64,000 bases of DNA from Klebsiella spallanzanii (GCF_902158555.1 NZ_CABGGS010000003.1:124001-188000); one strand, 5' to 3'; counted from the stretch's first letter, positions 18,270 through 26,918 are shown. Notes: generated by a model not told the origin, from the letters alone. Program-made: numbers and translations.

Positions 18270-19120
18270 AAGCTTGCTCCCTTATTTTTGCGCCGGTACT
18301 CGAGCGGCGTACAGTCGTTGATATCGCGAAATACCTTGCAGAAATAGTTGGTATCAGTGAAACCGCACTTCTCTGAAACCTCGTTTATTTTCAGATTGGT
18401 ATTGGTTAGCAGCGCTTTCGAGCGCGAGATGCGGGCTAACTTGAGATATTCATTAAATTTCACGTCTGACTCCTTCGAAAACAGACGCGACAGATAGCCG
18501 GGAGAGATATTAAAGGTCTCGGCGACGCTTTCCCGGCTAATGTCCGTATGGTAGTGGCTATCGATATGACTCTTAATTTCGTCCAACAGAGAGAAGGGGC
18601 CGCGCTGGTTATTCAGACCATCGGTAATTTGATACAGCAGATCGTTAATCAGCGCATAGACAATGTGGGCAAAGGTCTCGCTGGTATTATCCTGCGACCA
18701 CGCCAGGGATTCGGCCAGTTCAAGCAGCCGGTCGCGAACCGTACTGCTGGAATTTTGCAGATTATACTTCTCCACTTCTTTAAACTGCGTACCGTCCCAG
18801 TTGCTGATGCTAAAACCAACGTCCTGCTTCCAGAAAACCACCGACATGCAGATAACCGGGCTTTCCCACTGCGGCGAATTCCAGCTGTTGGCGGGAATAT
18901 AGGTGATGGTGCCGACCGGACGTTCATATTTAACGATTCGGTCCACGCCTTTCGGCAGTAGCATGCTGAGCGCACCCTTTACCGTCAGCTCGATGCGCGG
19001 TACGTGCAGATGGTAGGCCATCGCCGGGGCTTGCGCATTGCCGTTGGCCACCAGTAGGCTTTCGTTTATTGAACCCTGTGCGCTGAATTCGCTGAGGATA
19101 GATTGAATAAAAGTCGCCAT
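18266..19120 (-). CDS. AraC-family transcriptional regulator embedded in PTS operon 2
   Basis: A 284-aa regulator: an N-terminal cupin-like sensor region (~1-170) and a C-terminal pair of helix-turn-helix motifs, including SRESVAETFNISPGYLSRLF and the AraC signature ending GFTDTNYFCKVFRDINDCTPLEY. E. coli frw and fry loci also have AraC genes nearby (yijO, ypdC). It lies between IIC and IIB and overlaps IIB by four bases. The paired 20-bp boxes upstream of both PTS operons are its probable targets, so it may autoregulate and link the two operons. The effector is unknown. Confidence 0.9.
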   Translation of the reverse strand: MATFIQSILSEFSAQGSINESLLVANGNAQAPAMAYHLHVPRIELTVKGALSMLLPKGVDRIVKYERPVGTITYIPANSWNSPQWESPVICMSVVFWKQDVGFSISNWDGTQFKEVEKYNLQNSSSTVRDRLLELAESLAWSQDNTSETFAHIVYALINDLLYQITDGLNNQRGPFSLLDEIKSHIDSHYHTDISRESVAETFNISPGYLSRLFSKESDVKFNEYLKLARISRSKALLTNTNLKINEVSEKCGFTDTNYFCKVFRDINDCTPLEYRRKNKGASL

Positions 19121-19121
19121 A

Positions 19122-20141
19122 TTATGCCCGTGGTTTGATAACAGTTTTCAGGACCTTCACCGCAACGGCGGTGGCGATGGTTCCGGCTATCACCGAGACG
19201 ATATAACCAAAATGGTTACTGACTACCGGTAATACAATTAGCCCGCCCCAGGGCGCGGCGTTAGTTGCGCCAAACCACAACGAGAGGATCGCGGCGACCG
19301 CACTACCGAACATAATCGCCGGGATCACTCTTACTGGATCCGCCGCCGCAAACGGAATAGCTCCCTCCGTAATCCCCATAAATCCCATAATCACAGCAGG
19401 TTTTCCGGCTTCCCGCTCAACATCATTAAAGATGTCTTTAAACAGAAAGGTCGCCAGCGCCAGCCCCAATGGTGGCGTACAGTCGGCGGCGGCCACCGCG
19501 GCCATCAACTGCGGATTGGTCGAGATCAGCGCAACGGCAAAGAAAAAGGCGGTTTTGTTCATTGGCCCGCCCATGTCGACGGCGATCATGCAGCCAAGAA
19601 TAGTACCGAGGATAATAAACGACGCGCCCTGCATATTGCCAAGCCAGACGCTAAGCCACTTCATCACTCCGGCAATCGGATCGCCAATAATGTAATACAC
19701 CGCCATGCCGGTGAGGAATGTCCCGATGAGCGGAATAATAAATATCGGTAATACCATGCGCAGAAAATGGGGGATCCTGAGCCGCGCGATCTGGTTCAGC
19801 AGAACATAGACTACCAGCCCGGCAATAATCCCGGAGAGCATGCCGCCTAAAAATCCGGCGCCCATCTGATAAGCCATTAGCCCGCCAATGGCGCCGGGTG
19901 CGATGCCTGGTTTATCGACCATCGAATAAGCGATAAACCCTGACAGGATGGGGATAAACAGGGTTAAACCCGCCATACCGATTTGCGACATGGCCTTCAG
20001 AAAGCCGTGGTCTGGTACTGCCGCTTCTCCGTTGAACATCACCGCCAACGCCAGCAGAACGCCGCCGGCGACGACAAACGGGATCATGTAGGAGACGCCG
20101 GTCATAAAATGCCGTTTAGTATTTTTTAATAGTTTTAACAT
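19122..20141 (-). CDS. PTS fructose-like permease IIC component (copy 2)
   Basis: A 339-aa membrane permease of the same family as copy 1, with the GITEGAIPFA motif (~residue 245) and the GGPMNKTA loop. It lacks some of the C-terminal tail of copy 1. It is 23 bases after the fusion gene and one base before the AraC gene. The two IIC proteins differ enough that their substrates may differ. Confidence 0.9.
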   Translation of the reverse strand: MLKLLKNTKRHFMTGVSYMIPFVVAGGVLLALAVMFNGEAAVPDHGFLKAMSQIGMAGLTLFIPILSGFIAYSMVDKPGIAPGAIGGLMAYQMGAGFLGGMLSGIIAGLVVYVLLNQIARLRIPHFLRMVLPIFIIPLIGTFLTGMAVYYIIGDPIAGVMKWLSVWLGNMQGASFIILGTILGCMIAVDMGGPMNKTAFFFAVALISTNPQLMAAVAAADCTPPLGLALATFLFKDIFNDVEREAGKPAVIMGFMGITEGAIPFAAADPVRVIPAIMFGSAVAAILSLWFGATNAAPWGGLIVLPVVSNHFGYIVSVIAGTIATAVAVKVLKTVIKPRA

Positions 20142-20164
20142 GTCAGCCTCGTAACGTTTGCTGC

Positions 20165-22666
20165 TCAGAAGGCCAGAGTTCTGGATATCAACGTGTAAAG
20201 TGCTTTCGGGCTTTTTGCCGCTTTAATTCGGCTGACAAATTCATCATTCATGAGCATGCGCGCCAGGGTGGAGAAGTACTTCATATGCTCGTTATCCTGC
20301 GCAGATTTGCTAATTGTCAGCATAAACAGGGTGTCCACCATGACGCCGCCCCAGGCAATGGGCTGCCTGAGCGTGGCAATACTGATGGCAGAATCCCGGA
20401 TAGAGTCCGTCTGCGCATGGGGGATAGCAAAACCTGAACCGACGACGGTAGGAAAGGGGACTTCACGAGCCCAGATATCGTCGCAGAGCTTGTCTCGCGC
20501 GTCGGTGCGCTGCTGTAGCCACAGATTATCAACCATCATTTTGATCGCCTCATTTTTATCGGCGACATCAATTCCCCATAAAATCATTTCCGGCGATAGC
20601 AGCGGCTTTTTCACCGCACGAGCGTCCGGCATTTGTAAGGCGGTTTTGACCTGATGCGCGTTTTGTTTTTCTACCAGGTTCAGCGCCAGCGCCCGACAAT
20701 CATTGATGCTGAGTTCGCGCAGGGCGTGCTTAACGCCCGGAATAGCCGCGCAGTTCATACTCAATTCATCAAAGCCAATACCGACAAGCAGCGGGAGAAT
20801 GGTTTCGTCGGCGGCAAGCTCGCCGCATAGCCCGATAGGCTTTCCGGCGCGATGTGCCTCGCTGACCGCAAACTGCAGGGCGCGTAAAAACGGCGGCGCG
20901 TAGCTGTCGTAGAGGCTCTTTACCTGAGCATTACCCCGGTCTGCGGCGAAAAAGTACTGCGTCAGGTCGTTACTGCCAATGCTGAAAAAATCGGCGTGTT
21001 CGGCCATTTCCGCCATGGAGAACAGCACCGAAGGGACCTCCAGCATAATGCCGAGGGCTATCTGTTCATCAAATGCTAACCTCTCGCGCCGCATCTCCTG
21101 TTTGACCGATTCCAGCACCTCTCTGCACCAGATAAGCTCTTCCACCCGGGAGATCATCGGCAGCATAATTTTGGCCTTCCCTGCCGCTGAGGCAAGCAGA
21201 ATAGCCTTCAACTGGGCGGCGAAAAGATCACGGTACTGTGGATAAATACGTACCGCCCGGAAGCCGAGAAATGGGTTTTCTTCGTGATTGACGCTAAGGT
21301 ATTCGACCGGCTTATCGCCGCCGATATCAAAGGTGCGAAAGATAACTGCCTTCCCGCCCGCCAGGGCAACAACCGGCTTATACAGGTCGGCCAGCTCGTC
21401 ACAAGAGGGCGCAGACTCGCGGCCCATAAATGTTATTTCAGTGCGAAACAGACCGATGCTTTCTGCGCCGTTGTCAAAGGCCGCTTGCGCTTCGGCAAGG
21501 CTGGCGATGTTAGCCGCTATCTCTATGCGATGCCCGTCATGGGTCTTTGCCGGCGCTGAAGCGTTTGCCAGTAACTGCTGCTGCATTTCCTGCTGGGCGG
21601 CAATTTCCAGGCGGTAGTAACGCAGAACTTTTTCATCCGGGCGGATAATCAGGATCCCCGGCTCGCCATCGATAACTATCTGCTGATCTGCCTCAAGCGC
21701 CAGCGTTGAAAAATCGATATCGGCCAGGGTTGGGATACCCAACGAACGAGCCAGAATTGCCGTATGGGAGGTTTTCCCGGTAGAGGACAGCACCAGACCA
21801 GCAAGCCGGTTTCGATCTAACGCCAAAAATTGGCTGGGGGTTAAATGGCTGGCGAAAACAATGGCCGGTTCATTTAGCGAAGGCGGACGATAAGCCAGGG
21901 TCTGTTCGCCATAAACTGCGCTGATGAGCTGCGTGGCAATATCGAGAATATCCAGCGAGCGCTCCTGCAGATAGTGGCTGGAAGCGCGCTCAAGCTGATG
22001 GCAAAAGTCGAGGGACGCCTGAGCGATGGCGGACCAGGCATTCATCCTGTTATTCAGATAACCGAATGCGCTATCCTGAAACGCGATGTCGGTTATCAAG
22101 GAGAGATGCGCCGCCACAAGGTCGTGTTCAATGCCCCGAGTTTGCCTGAGCGCTGCCTCTTTCTCTATGCGTAATAAATCTAATCCGGCAAGAAAACGGG
22201 CTTTTTCGCTTTCGGGACTGCTGGTGTGGCGAGGCGTGCGGGCAATAATGTCAGCGAAAGTCAGACTCTGCATCACTTGTGGCTTTGCAATGGCGACGCC
22301 TTTATTGATACGGGTTCCCTGAATCACCTGCGGGTTTAGCTCCCGTAGGCAGCGGGGCAGATAGCCCTGCGTCGTCACAGGCTCCGGCTCAAGGCTGAAG
22401 GTCGGGAGATCGGAAAGCAGCGCATGAAGCTGAGCGGAGGCCTGCTGTTCATCTTCGCCGCAAAGGGTGATACGGCATGTATCGTTTAATAGCGTGTCGC
22501 TGGCGATCAGCGAGAGGGCGCTTTTGGCATTAGCCTGCAGCCCCGTTCGGGTGTTTTCCCAGTCGATCGTGGCCTGAAACAGGTTGCATAGCCGTGCGAT
22601 GTATCCGGCCGGTCGGGCATGAATGCCTTCGTTAATCTCGCATGTATAGGTTATGACCACCGCCAT
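20165..22666 (-). CDS. HPr-EI-IIA multiphosphoryl transfer protein (copy 2)
   Basis: An 833-aa paralogue of the first fusion with identical domain order. HPr active His is in GIHARPAGYIA, the EI active His in TGKTSHTAILAR and the IIA active His in FAIPHAQTD. All catalytic histidines are retained, so both relays should be active. The start is supported by AGGAG five bases upstream. It opens the - strand operon fusion-IIC-AraC-IIB. The two fusions remain alike along their whole length, consistent with duplication of a complete PTS module. Confidence 0.93.
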   Translation of the reverse strand: MAVVITYTCEINEGIHARPAGYIARLCNLFQATIDWENTRTGLQANAKSALSLIASDTLLNDTCRITLCGEDEQQASAQLHALLSDLPTFSLEPEPVTTQGYLPRCLRELNPQVIQGTRINKGVAIAKPQVMQSLTFADIIARTPRHTSSPESEKARFLAGLDLLRIEKEAALRQTRGIEHDLVAAHLSLITDIAFQDSAFGYLNNRMNAWSAIAQASLDFCHQLERASSHYLQERSLDILDIATQLISAVYGEQTLAYRPPSLNEPAIVFASHLTPSQFLALDRNRLAGLVLSSTGKTSHTAILARSLGIPTLADIDFSTLALEADQQIVIDGEPGILIIRPDEKVLRYYRLEIAAQQEMQQQLLANASAPAKTHDGHRIEIAANIASLAEAQAAFDNGAESIGLFRTEITFMGRESAPSCDELADLYKPVVALAGGKAVIFRTFDIGGDKPVEYLSVNHEENPFLGFRAVRIYPQYRDLFAAQLKAILLASAAGKAKIMLPMISRVEELIWCREVLESVKQEMRRERLAFDEQIALGIMLEVPSVLFSMAEMAEHADFFSIGSNDLTQYFFAADRGNAQVKSLYDSYAPPFLRALQFAVSEAHRAGKPIGLCGELAADETILPLLVGIGFDELSMNCAAIPGVKHALRELSINDCRALALNLVEKQNAHQVKTALQMPDARAVKKPLLSPEMILWGIDVADKNEAIKMMVDNLWLQQRTDARDKLCDDIWAREVPFPTVVGSGFAIPHAQTDSIRDSAISIATLRQPIAWGGVMVDTLFMLTISKSAQDNEHMKYFSTLARMLMNDEFVSRIKAAKSPKALYTLISRTLAF

Positions 22667-22753
22667 CTCGACTCCTGAATGCTTTCGCGCTCGTCAATTG
22701 AATACCGATCTCGCTATCTTTCCCTGTTCGCAATGGCTATGACATAGTAAAAA

Positions 22754-22808
22754 AGTGACCTTTTCATAAAAATAGTGACCTGATTGTGATTTTGTGACTT
22801 TTGTCATA
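22754..22808 (-). promoter_or_regulatory. Paired regulator boxes plus CRP site upstream of PTS operon 2
   Basis: Two identical AGTGACCT boxes at 22754-22761 and 22774-22781 (20-bp period), then a CRP-like site TGTGA-N6-TCATA at 22793-22808, 39 bases from the first box, exactly as upstream of operon 1. A further GGTCAC core in the opposite orientation lies at 22893-22898. The rest of the 351-base gap (22667-23017) is AT-rich and shows no gene. Confidence 0.7.
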
Positions 22809-23017
22809 TTTATTGCTGATGAAAACATTGAGTACTGAATTGATTTAAAATGTTTTTTTACTTTTTTGCTTTTGCAATGAGTTTGCGAGATTGGTCACAA
22901 ATTTAAAGCAATAAGAGGGGAGAGCGAACGAGGGTGACCGCCAACAATCTGGGCAAAAAACCACGTCGGTATTACCGAGGCAAGGCATCAGTAAAAACAG
23001 ATGCTTTTTAATATGGT

Positions 23018-23230
23018 TTAAGAAAGATAGACGTTTGCTGCAGTTGGACCACGCAGTCCGTTTACCCGACGAAATTCGACGCGAATACCGGGACGGATTG
23101 TGGTTGGCTCACCGGGGGATAATGCGGAAATATGAACCTGAACGTCTTTACGACCATCGGAGGGGATTATCAGACCTTTGCCTGTTTTACTATCAAATGT
23201 TTTGACAATACCTGTCATTTTTTGGAACAA
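23018..23230 (-). CDS. cspH: Cold shock-like protein CspH
   Basis: A 70-aa CspA-family OB-fold protein closest to E. coli CspH, sharing MTGIVKTFD at the N-terminus and [13 protein letters not shown] at the C-terminus. RNP-1 is altered (KGLIIPSDG instead of KGFGFI), as in CspH. The start appears to be a TTG at 23230, because AAGG is seven bases upstream and the protein then begins with the four extra residues seen in relatives; the ATG at 23218 would be too far from that site. Confidence 0.85.
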   Translation of the reverse strand: MFQKMTGIVKTFDSKTGKGLIIPSDGRKDVQVHISALSPGEPTTIRPGIRVEFRRVNGLRGPTAANVYLS

Positions 23231-23307
23231 AGAAATACCTTTTAAATATGAAAACCGGGACGACTATACAGTAAGTAAACGGGATGTCTATTTAAATAGA
23301 AATAAAA

Positions 23308-23323
23308 CCCGCATGCTTGCGGG
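23308..23323 (-). terminator. Intrinsic terminator after the zinc-ribbon gene
   Basis: CCCGCA/TGCGGG hairpin; read on the - strand it is followed by TTTTATTTC. It separates the zinc-ribbon gene from cspH. The 186-base gap also holds the likely long cspH leader. Confidence 0.7.
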
Positions 23324-23416
23324 CTTTCCCTCAGCCCAAAAAAGTTAAACGCGTTATCAGCGCTGGCTGATTATTGTTCAATCATGCGAAGCAATCGGCA
23401 TCTGGTAAGGGATAGT

Positions 23417-23587
23417 TTATGCGGCGGTTCTGGATGAAGACTGGAAGAGCTTATGGCAATAGGGGCAAATGAGCTGAGCACCTTTTTGCACTCGGCTGAA
23501 ACTGTGCTCTGAATCCTGGGAGCAATTAGGACAGGAGCATTTTACGAGATAATTACGGCGAGTTTTAGCATCTTTGCGTTCTGACAT
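23417..23587 (-). CDS. Small zinc-ribbon protein (YmcF-like)
   Basis: A 56-aa protein with two CxxC pairs, CPNC and CPYC, separated by ~23 residues, forming a probable zinc ribbon. The start is ATG 23587, preceded by AGGA at suitable distance; the longer frame to 23620 lacks a site. E. coli has similar small proteins (YmcF/YnfQ) beside cold-shock genes, so a cold-shock link is likely. The exact role is unknown. Confidence 0.72.
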   Translation of the reverse strand: MSERKDAKTRRNYLVKCSCPNCSQDSEHSFSRVQKGAQLICPYCHKLFQSSSRTAA

Positions 23588-23761
23588 ATGATATTTCCTG
23601 ATTGAAGGGCTTACGACCATACAGTACTTTGCTGTAAATAGCTCTTTCTGATTACCCTGTGGTGGAAATAGTTGCTATTAGCCTGGCGTTAAAAGCAGGC
23701 ATATTGAAGTATTCACCATACTGGCTCGTATAGAGCCAGCATCTGAATTTGTTTGAATTCA

Positions 23762-24616
23762 TTATCTCTGCGTTTCCGCTTCGATGAATTTCACCACCGA
23801 ATCCTGGTCACAGGAGGGGATTACCTGCGTTGCTAGCTTTTTGGCTTCCGGAATCGCATTTTGCGGAACGTAGCATCGATCGGCGCTGGCAAGCATCGGC
23901 AGATCGTTATAGTTATCGCCAAAAGCCACCACTTCATCAACGCCCAGATGCTGTTTGAGATGGTGAATTGCCGAGTGCTTAGATGTTGAATCGGTGAGAA
24001 TATTCATAAAATAAACATTGCCCTGCGCGTGATACAGGTCACGATTTAACAGGCAGTGAATATCATGAATGGTATTGACCGACTTTTGCAGCGGCGTCAG
24101 TCTGTCGTACTCATCGTAGGCGACAAAATACAACGGTAGGTATTCTGGTGGTAGCGCTGAGAAGTGCTCAATTTTAAAAATATTGTCTTTTAAAAAGGGG
24201 GCTTTGCTCTTAATAAAATGCTGGCTCAGGGCATGGCTTTTCGCGGTATAAAAAAGCGCATATTCGCTACCGTTGATGCAGTACAGGAAGCCGTCATTAT
24301 TGAACTCATTCAGCTTTTCCGCTATCTGTTCAATAAGTCGTTGCGGCAGGACGGAGGCCTGAATAATGGTGTCGGTCTGCATATCAAAGGTTAACAGACC
24401 GTCGCTGAATACGCCCGGGCAGGAAAACTTAGCATCGCCCAACAGCATTTTGACTGAGCTTAACGTTCTGCCAGTGGCGCAAGTAAACAGAACGCCATTT
24501 TTAGCGAAGTTGCCAATGGCTTCGCGGGTATAGGCGGAAAGTTTTCCTTCTTTGTTGAGCAGGGTACCGTCAAGATCGCTGATATAAAGGGTTTTCTTTA
24601 TTTTAGTCATCGGCAT
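23762..24616 (-). CDS. Cof-type HAD phosphatase
   Basis: A 284-aa HAD hydrolase of the Cof/YbjI type (IIB cap). Motif I is ISDLDGTLLNKEG, motif II CATGRT, and motifs III/IV are in the C-terminal GDNYNDLPML. It hydrolyses small phosphorylated metabolites. It is divergent from the GntR regulator gene, separated by 249 bases containing a palindrome shared with the deoC-like gene, so it may belong to the same regulon. Start could also be the second Met at 24610. Confidence 0.85.
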   Translation of the reverse strand: MPMTKIKKTLYISDLDGTLLNKEGKLSAYTREAIGNFAKNGVLFTCATGRTLSSVKMLLGDAKFSCPGVFSDGLLTFDMQTDTIIQASVLPQRLIEQIAEKLNEFNNDGFLYCINGSEYALFYTAKSHALSQHFIKSKAPFLKDNIFKIEHFSALPPEYLPLYFVAYDEYDRLTPLQKSVNTIHDIHCLLNRDLYHAQGNVYFMNILTDSTSKHSAIHHLKQHLGVDEVVAFGDNYNDLPMLASADRCYVPQNAIPEAKKLATQVIPSCDQDSVVKFIEAETQR

Positions 24617-24821
24617 ATACCGTCATTGAAAACTGATAGAATTTGGGATTCATGGTGGAGAAACTCTTCAATTGCTGAGTTTATCACTTAAGCTGGTTAA
24701 AACCTCTCCTATGTCAGTGAATCGCTATCGTTAACCGATATATCAAAGAGTTAGCGCACAGTTAGCTGGCAGGTAAGATGCTCTCATCACCGCGTTGCCG
24801 TTTCCTGCCAGCGTCATGTAT

Positions 24822-24832
24822 TGTATGATACG
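24822..24832. promoter_or_regulatory. Palindromic candidate GntR operator 1
   Basis: TGTATGATACG contains GTAT-G-ATAC and overlaps ATACGTAT. It lies 34 bases before the gntR start and in the divergent promoter gap. It closely matches the site before the deoC-like gene (25840-25850). Confidence 0.55.
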
Positions 24833-24865
24833 TATAGGGCATATTTTTAACATGACGGGAAATCT

Positions 24866-25684
24866 ATGGACACCGGACTCTATATTAAAGAGAACTTTCG
24901 CTTCAATGATGATGCCGGACCATCAATGTACTCTCAGATCGCCTCTTTTATCCGGCATCAGATTCGACTTGGCGTGTTCCGGGTGAATGACAAAATGGTG
25001 ACTGAAAACGAACTATGTGACATCCTGAAAATCAGCCGAACCACTGTCAGGCTGGCAATGAATGAGCTGCTGGAAGAGGGGCTTATCGTTCGTCAGCGCG
25101 GGAAAGGTTCATTTATTGCCGACAAGAAAATTAACCGCAAATTAAACTCGCTGTATAACTTTACCGACAGCATGCGCGAGCAGGGAATTAAACCCCGCTC
25201 GGTGGTGTTGCAATCCGCCATTGTTGAAGCCGATGAGGTTGTCGCCAACAAATTAAATCTTCCGGAAGGCCAGAGAAAAGTCTTTTTGCTTAGGCGTGTT
25301 CGCTACGGCGACGATACGCCTCTACTGCTTGAAACAACGGCGATTCCTTATAATCTTTGTCAGGGTATAGAGCAGTATGATTTTGAAGTGGGCTCACTCT
25401 ATGACGTGCTGAAAAACCAGTATGGCCTGAATATCGCCCATGCGACGGAAAATATTGATGCCATCATCATTAATAAACCGGCGGCGCACCATCTACAGTG
25501 CCACGATAAAGTGATGGCGGGATATCAGATAGAACGTATTTCCTTCCTCGAAACGGGGTTTGTCTTTGAATACACCACATCGGTAACCCGGGCCGATAAA
25601 TGCAGCTTCAGGATCGATCTTTTCAATGCTAATCAGAATGCGGGCAAGTCGCGAATCGATTTTTCCCGTCAGCTAAAACGCTAG
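24866..25684 (+). CDS. GntR-family (HutC subfamily) transcriptional regulator
   Basis: A 272-aa regulator with an N-terminal winged helix (ENELCDILKISRTTVRLAMNELLEEGLIVRQRGKGSFI, given in part; residues ~45-85) and a C-terminal UTRA ligand-binding domain (~105-250). UTRA regulators usually sense sugars, sugar phosphates or amino acids. Shared palindromes in front of it and of the deoC-like gene suggest it represses both and possibly the divergent phosphatase. A strong terminator follows. Confidence 0.9.
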   Translation: MDTGLYIKENFRFNDDAGPSMYSQIASFIRHQIRLGVFRVNDKMVTENELCDILKISRTTVRLAMNELLEEGLIVRQRGKGSFIADKKINRKLNSLYNFTDSMREQGIKPRSVVLQSAIVEADEVVANKLNLPEGQRKVFLLRRVRYGDDTPLLLETTAIPYNLCQGIEQYDFEVGSLYDVLKNQYGLNIAHATENIDAIIINKPAAHHLQCHDKVMAGYQIERISFLETGFVFEYTTSVTRADKCSFRIDLFNANQNAGKSRIDFSRQLKR

Positions 25685-25710
25685 GGCCGCTCCGGCCCTT
25701 TCTTTTTCTC
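25683..25710 (+). terminator. Intrinsic terminator of gntR
   Basis: AGGGCCG/CGGCCCT stem with a three-base loop followed by TTCTTTTTCT; it begins at the stop codon. Confidence 0.85.
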
Positions 25711-25833
25711 TGCCAATTATCTCCGTCATACATTCTGCGCTAACTTGCGGCGTGCTTCCATTTTTCACCTTTTCTCTCGCGCGCGTTGCAAAAATTCGAT
25801 CTGGATCAACTCATAGCCGGCATCATATATTGC

Positions 25834-25859
25834 ATGATATGTATCATACAAATGATACA
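25834..25859. promoter_or_regulatory. Palindromic candidate GntR operator 2
   Basis: ATGATA-TG-TATCAT (25834-25847) overlaps TGTATCATACA (25840-25850), and ATGATACA follows at 25852-25859. The nested half-sites match operator 1. The position immediately upstream of the deoC-like ribosome site suggests repression. Confidence 0.6.
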
Positions 25860-25885
25860 AAATGCCACTTAAAAGGAACTATGCT

Positions 25886-26629
25886 ATGAAACCGAATAAA
25901 AAAGCCGCAGATATGACCCCCGCAGAACTGGGCCAGTACATTGACCAGTCGGTGCTGAAACCTGAGTTTACCCTGCAAGAAGTCCGCAAATACATTCAGG
26001 AAGGGATTGATTACAAATGCAAAACGGTCTGCATCAACCCTGCTTATCTGGACGTTGCCCGTGAGTTGTGTAAAGGCACGGGAACAGGCATCTGCGTGGT
26101 CTGCGATTTCCCATTTGGCAACTCGTCTACCGCATCAAAAGCCGCGCAGGCCGACATTATCTGTCAGCAGGGTGATGTAGAAGACCTGGATATTGTCGCT
26201 AACTACGGCTTTATCCGCAGCGGTATGTGGGAAGAGTTTGAAAAGGATATTCGTGCGGTTGTAGACGTTGCCCACCGCTACGGCTCGCTGGTTAAAGTGA
26301 TTTTTGAAACAGATGCGCTCACTGCCGAGCAGGTGGCAAAAGCAACCGAATATGCCTGCCGCGCTGGTGTTGATTTTGTGAAAACCTCAACCGGCTTCTA
26401 TACCGGCGGGGAAAGCAAAGGGGCAACGCCTGAAATTATTGCCGTCATGATGAAGGCAGCAGAAGGTCGCTGCAAGGTCAAAGGCTCTGGTTGCATTCGC
26501 ACCCGCGAACACTTCCTGCAACTGATTGATATGGGCATCGACCGGATGGGGATTGGCTACCGTTCCACTCCGGAAGTGCTGGGCCTGAGCGCTCAGAGCA
26601 GCAGCGTCGATTCAAAAAGTTCTTACTAA
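25886..26629 (+). CDS. Deoxyribose-phosphate aldolase-like protein (DeoC family)
   Basis: A 247-aa class I aldolase of the DeoC family. The Schiff-base lysine is in DFVKTSTGF, the proton-relay lysine in KVKGSGCIRT, and the C-terminal Tyr (SSY) also seen in E. coli DeoC is kept. It is clearly divergent from E. coli DeoC. Start: ATG 25886 with AAGGA eight bases upstream, not the ATG at 25862. Its neighbours are a GntR regulator and a phosphatase rather than deoABD, so the substrate may be a different deoxy- or keto-sugar phosphate. Confidence 0.85.
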   Translation: MKPNKKAADMTPAELGQYIDQSVLKPEFTLQEVRKYIQEGIDYKCKTVCINPAYLDVARELCKGTGTGICVVCDFPFGNSSTASKAAQADIICQQGDVEDLDIVANYGFIRSGMWEEFEKDIRAVVDVAHRYGSLVKVIFETDALTAEQVAKATEYACRAGVDFVKTSTGFYTGGESKGATPEIIAVMMKAAEGRCKVKGSGCIRTREHFLQLIDMGIDRMGIGYRSTPEVLGLSAQSSSVDSKSSY

Positions 26630-26637
26630 TTGCCCGC

Positions 26638-26672
26638 CTGGGATGCCGTTGGCAATCCCGGGCCTGTTTGTA
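26638..26672 (+). terminator. Hairpin after the deoC-like gene
   Basis: GGGATGCC/GGCAATCCC with a one-base bulge and extra GC pairs at the base, then CTGTTTGTATAT. Probable terminator. The following ~170 bases show no gene. Confidence 0.6.
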
Positions 26673-26847
26673 TATAGAAAATTCCCCGCTAGTGAGCTGT
26701 CCCCAAAAATTGGATATCTAATGAGCACACTGTTCGCCTGTCGATTATCGTTCACTACATTCAGCGGAACGTACCAGTTTCATCTGTAGCGATCTCGGAT
26801 AAAGATGTTTTCGAGGTGTAAAAGAGTGCATTTATTCCCTATTTTTT

Positions 26848-26863
26848 TGTGATTCAAATCACC
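26848..26863 (+). promoter_or_regulatory. CRP site upstream of the gamma-lyase operon
   Basis: TGTGATTCAAATCACC matches the CRP consensus at nine of ten conserved positions. A TTATCCT element at ~26904-26910 would place a transcription start near 26917, about 61 bases downstream of the site centre, which is a class I activation distance. That promoter assignment is inference. Confidence 0.7.
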
Positions 26864-26918
26864 ATTTGAAATTGAATTGTTATTTATCAATCAGTTAGTG
26901 ATGTTATCCTTTGATTGG

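Noticed and set aside
22985..23010. Hairpin GCATC/GATGC followed by TTTTT on the + strand near the cspH end
   Set aside because: Only a 5-bp stem with a 10-base loop, and oriented for + strand transcription where no gene ends; too weak to list as a terminator.
26690..26820. TGAGCTGTCCCCAAAAATTGG-like stretch resembling the end of an insertion sequence
   Set aside because: No partner inverted repeat, transposase fragment or target duplication was found nearby, so a mobile element is not supported.
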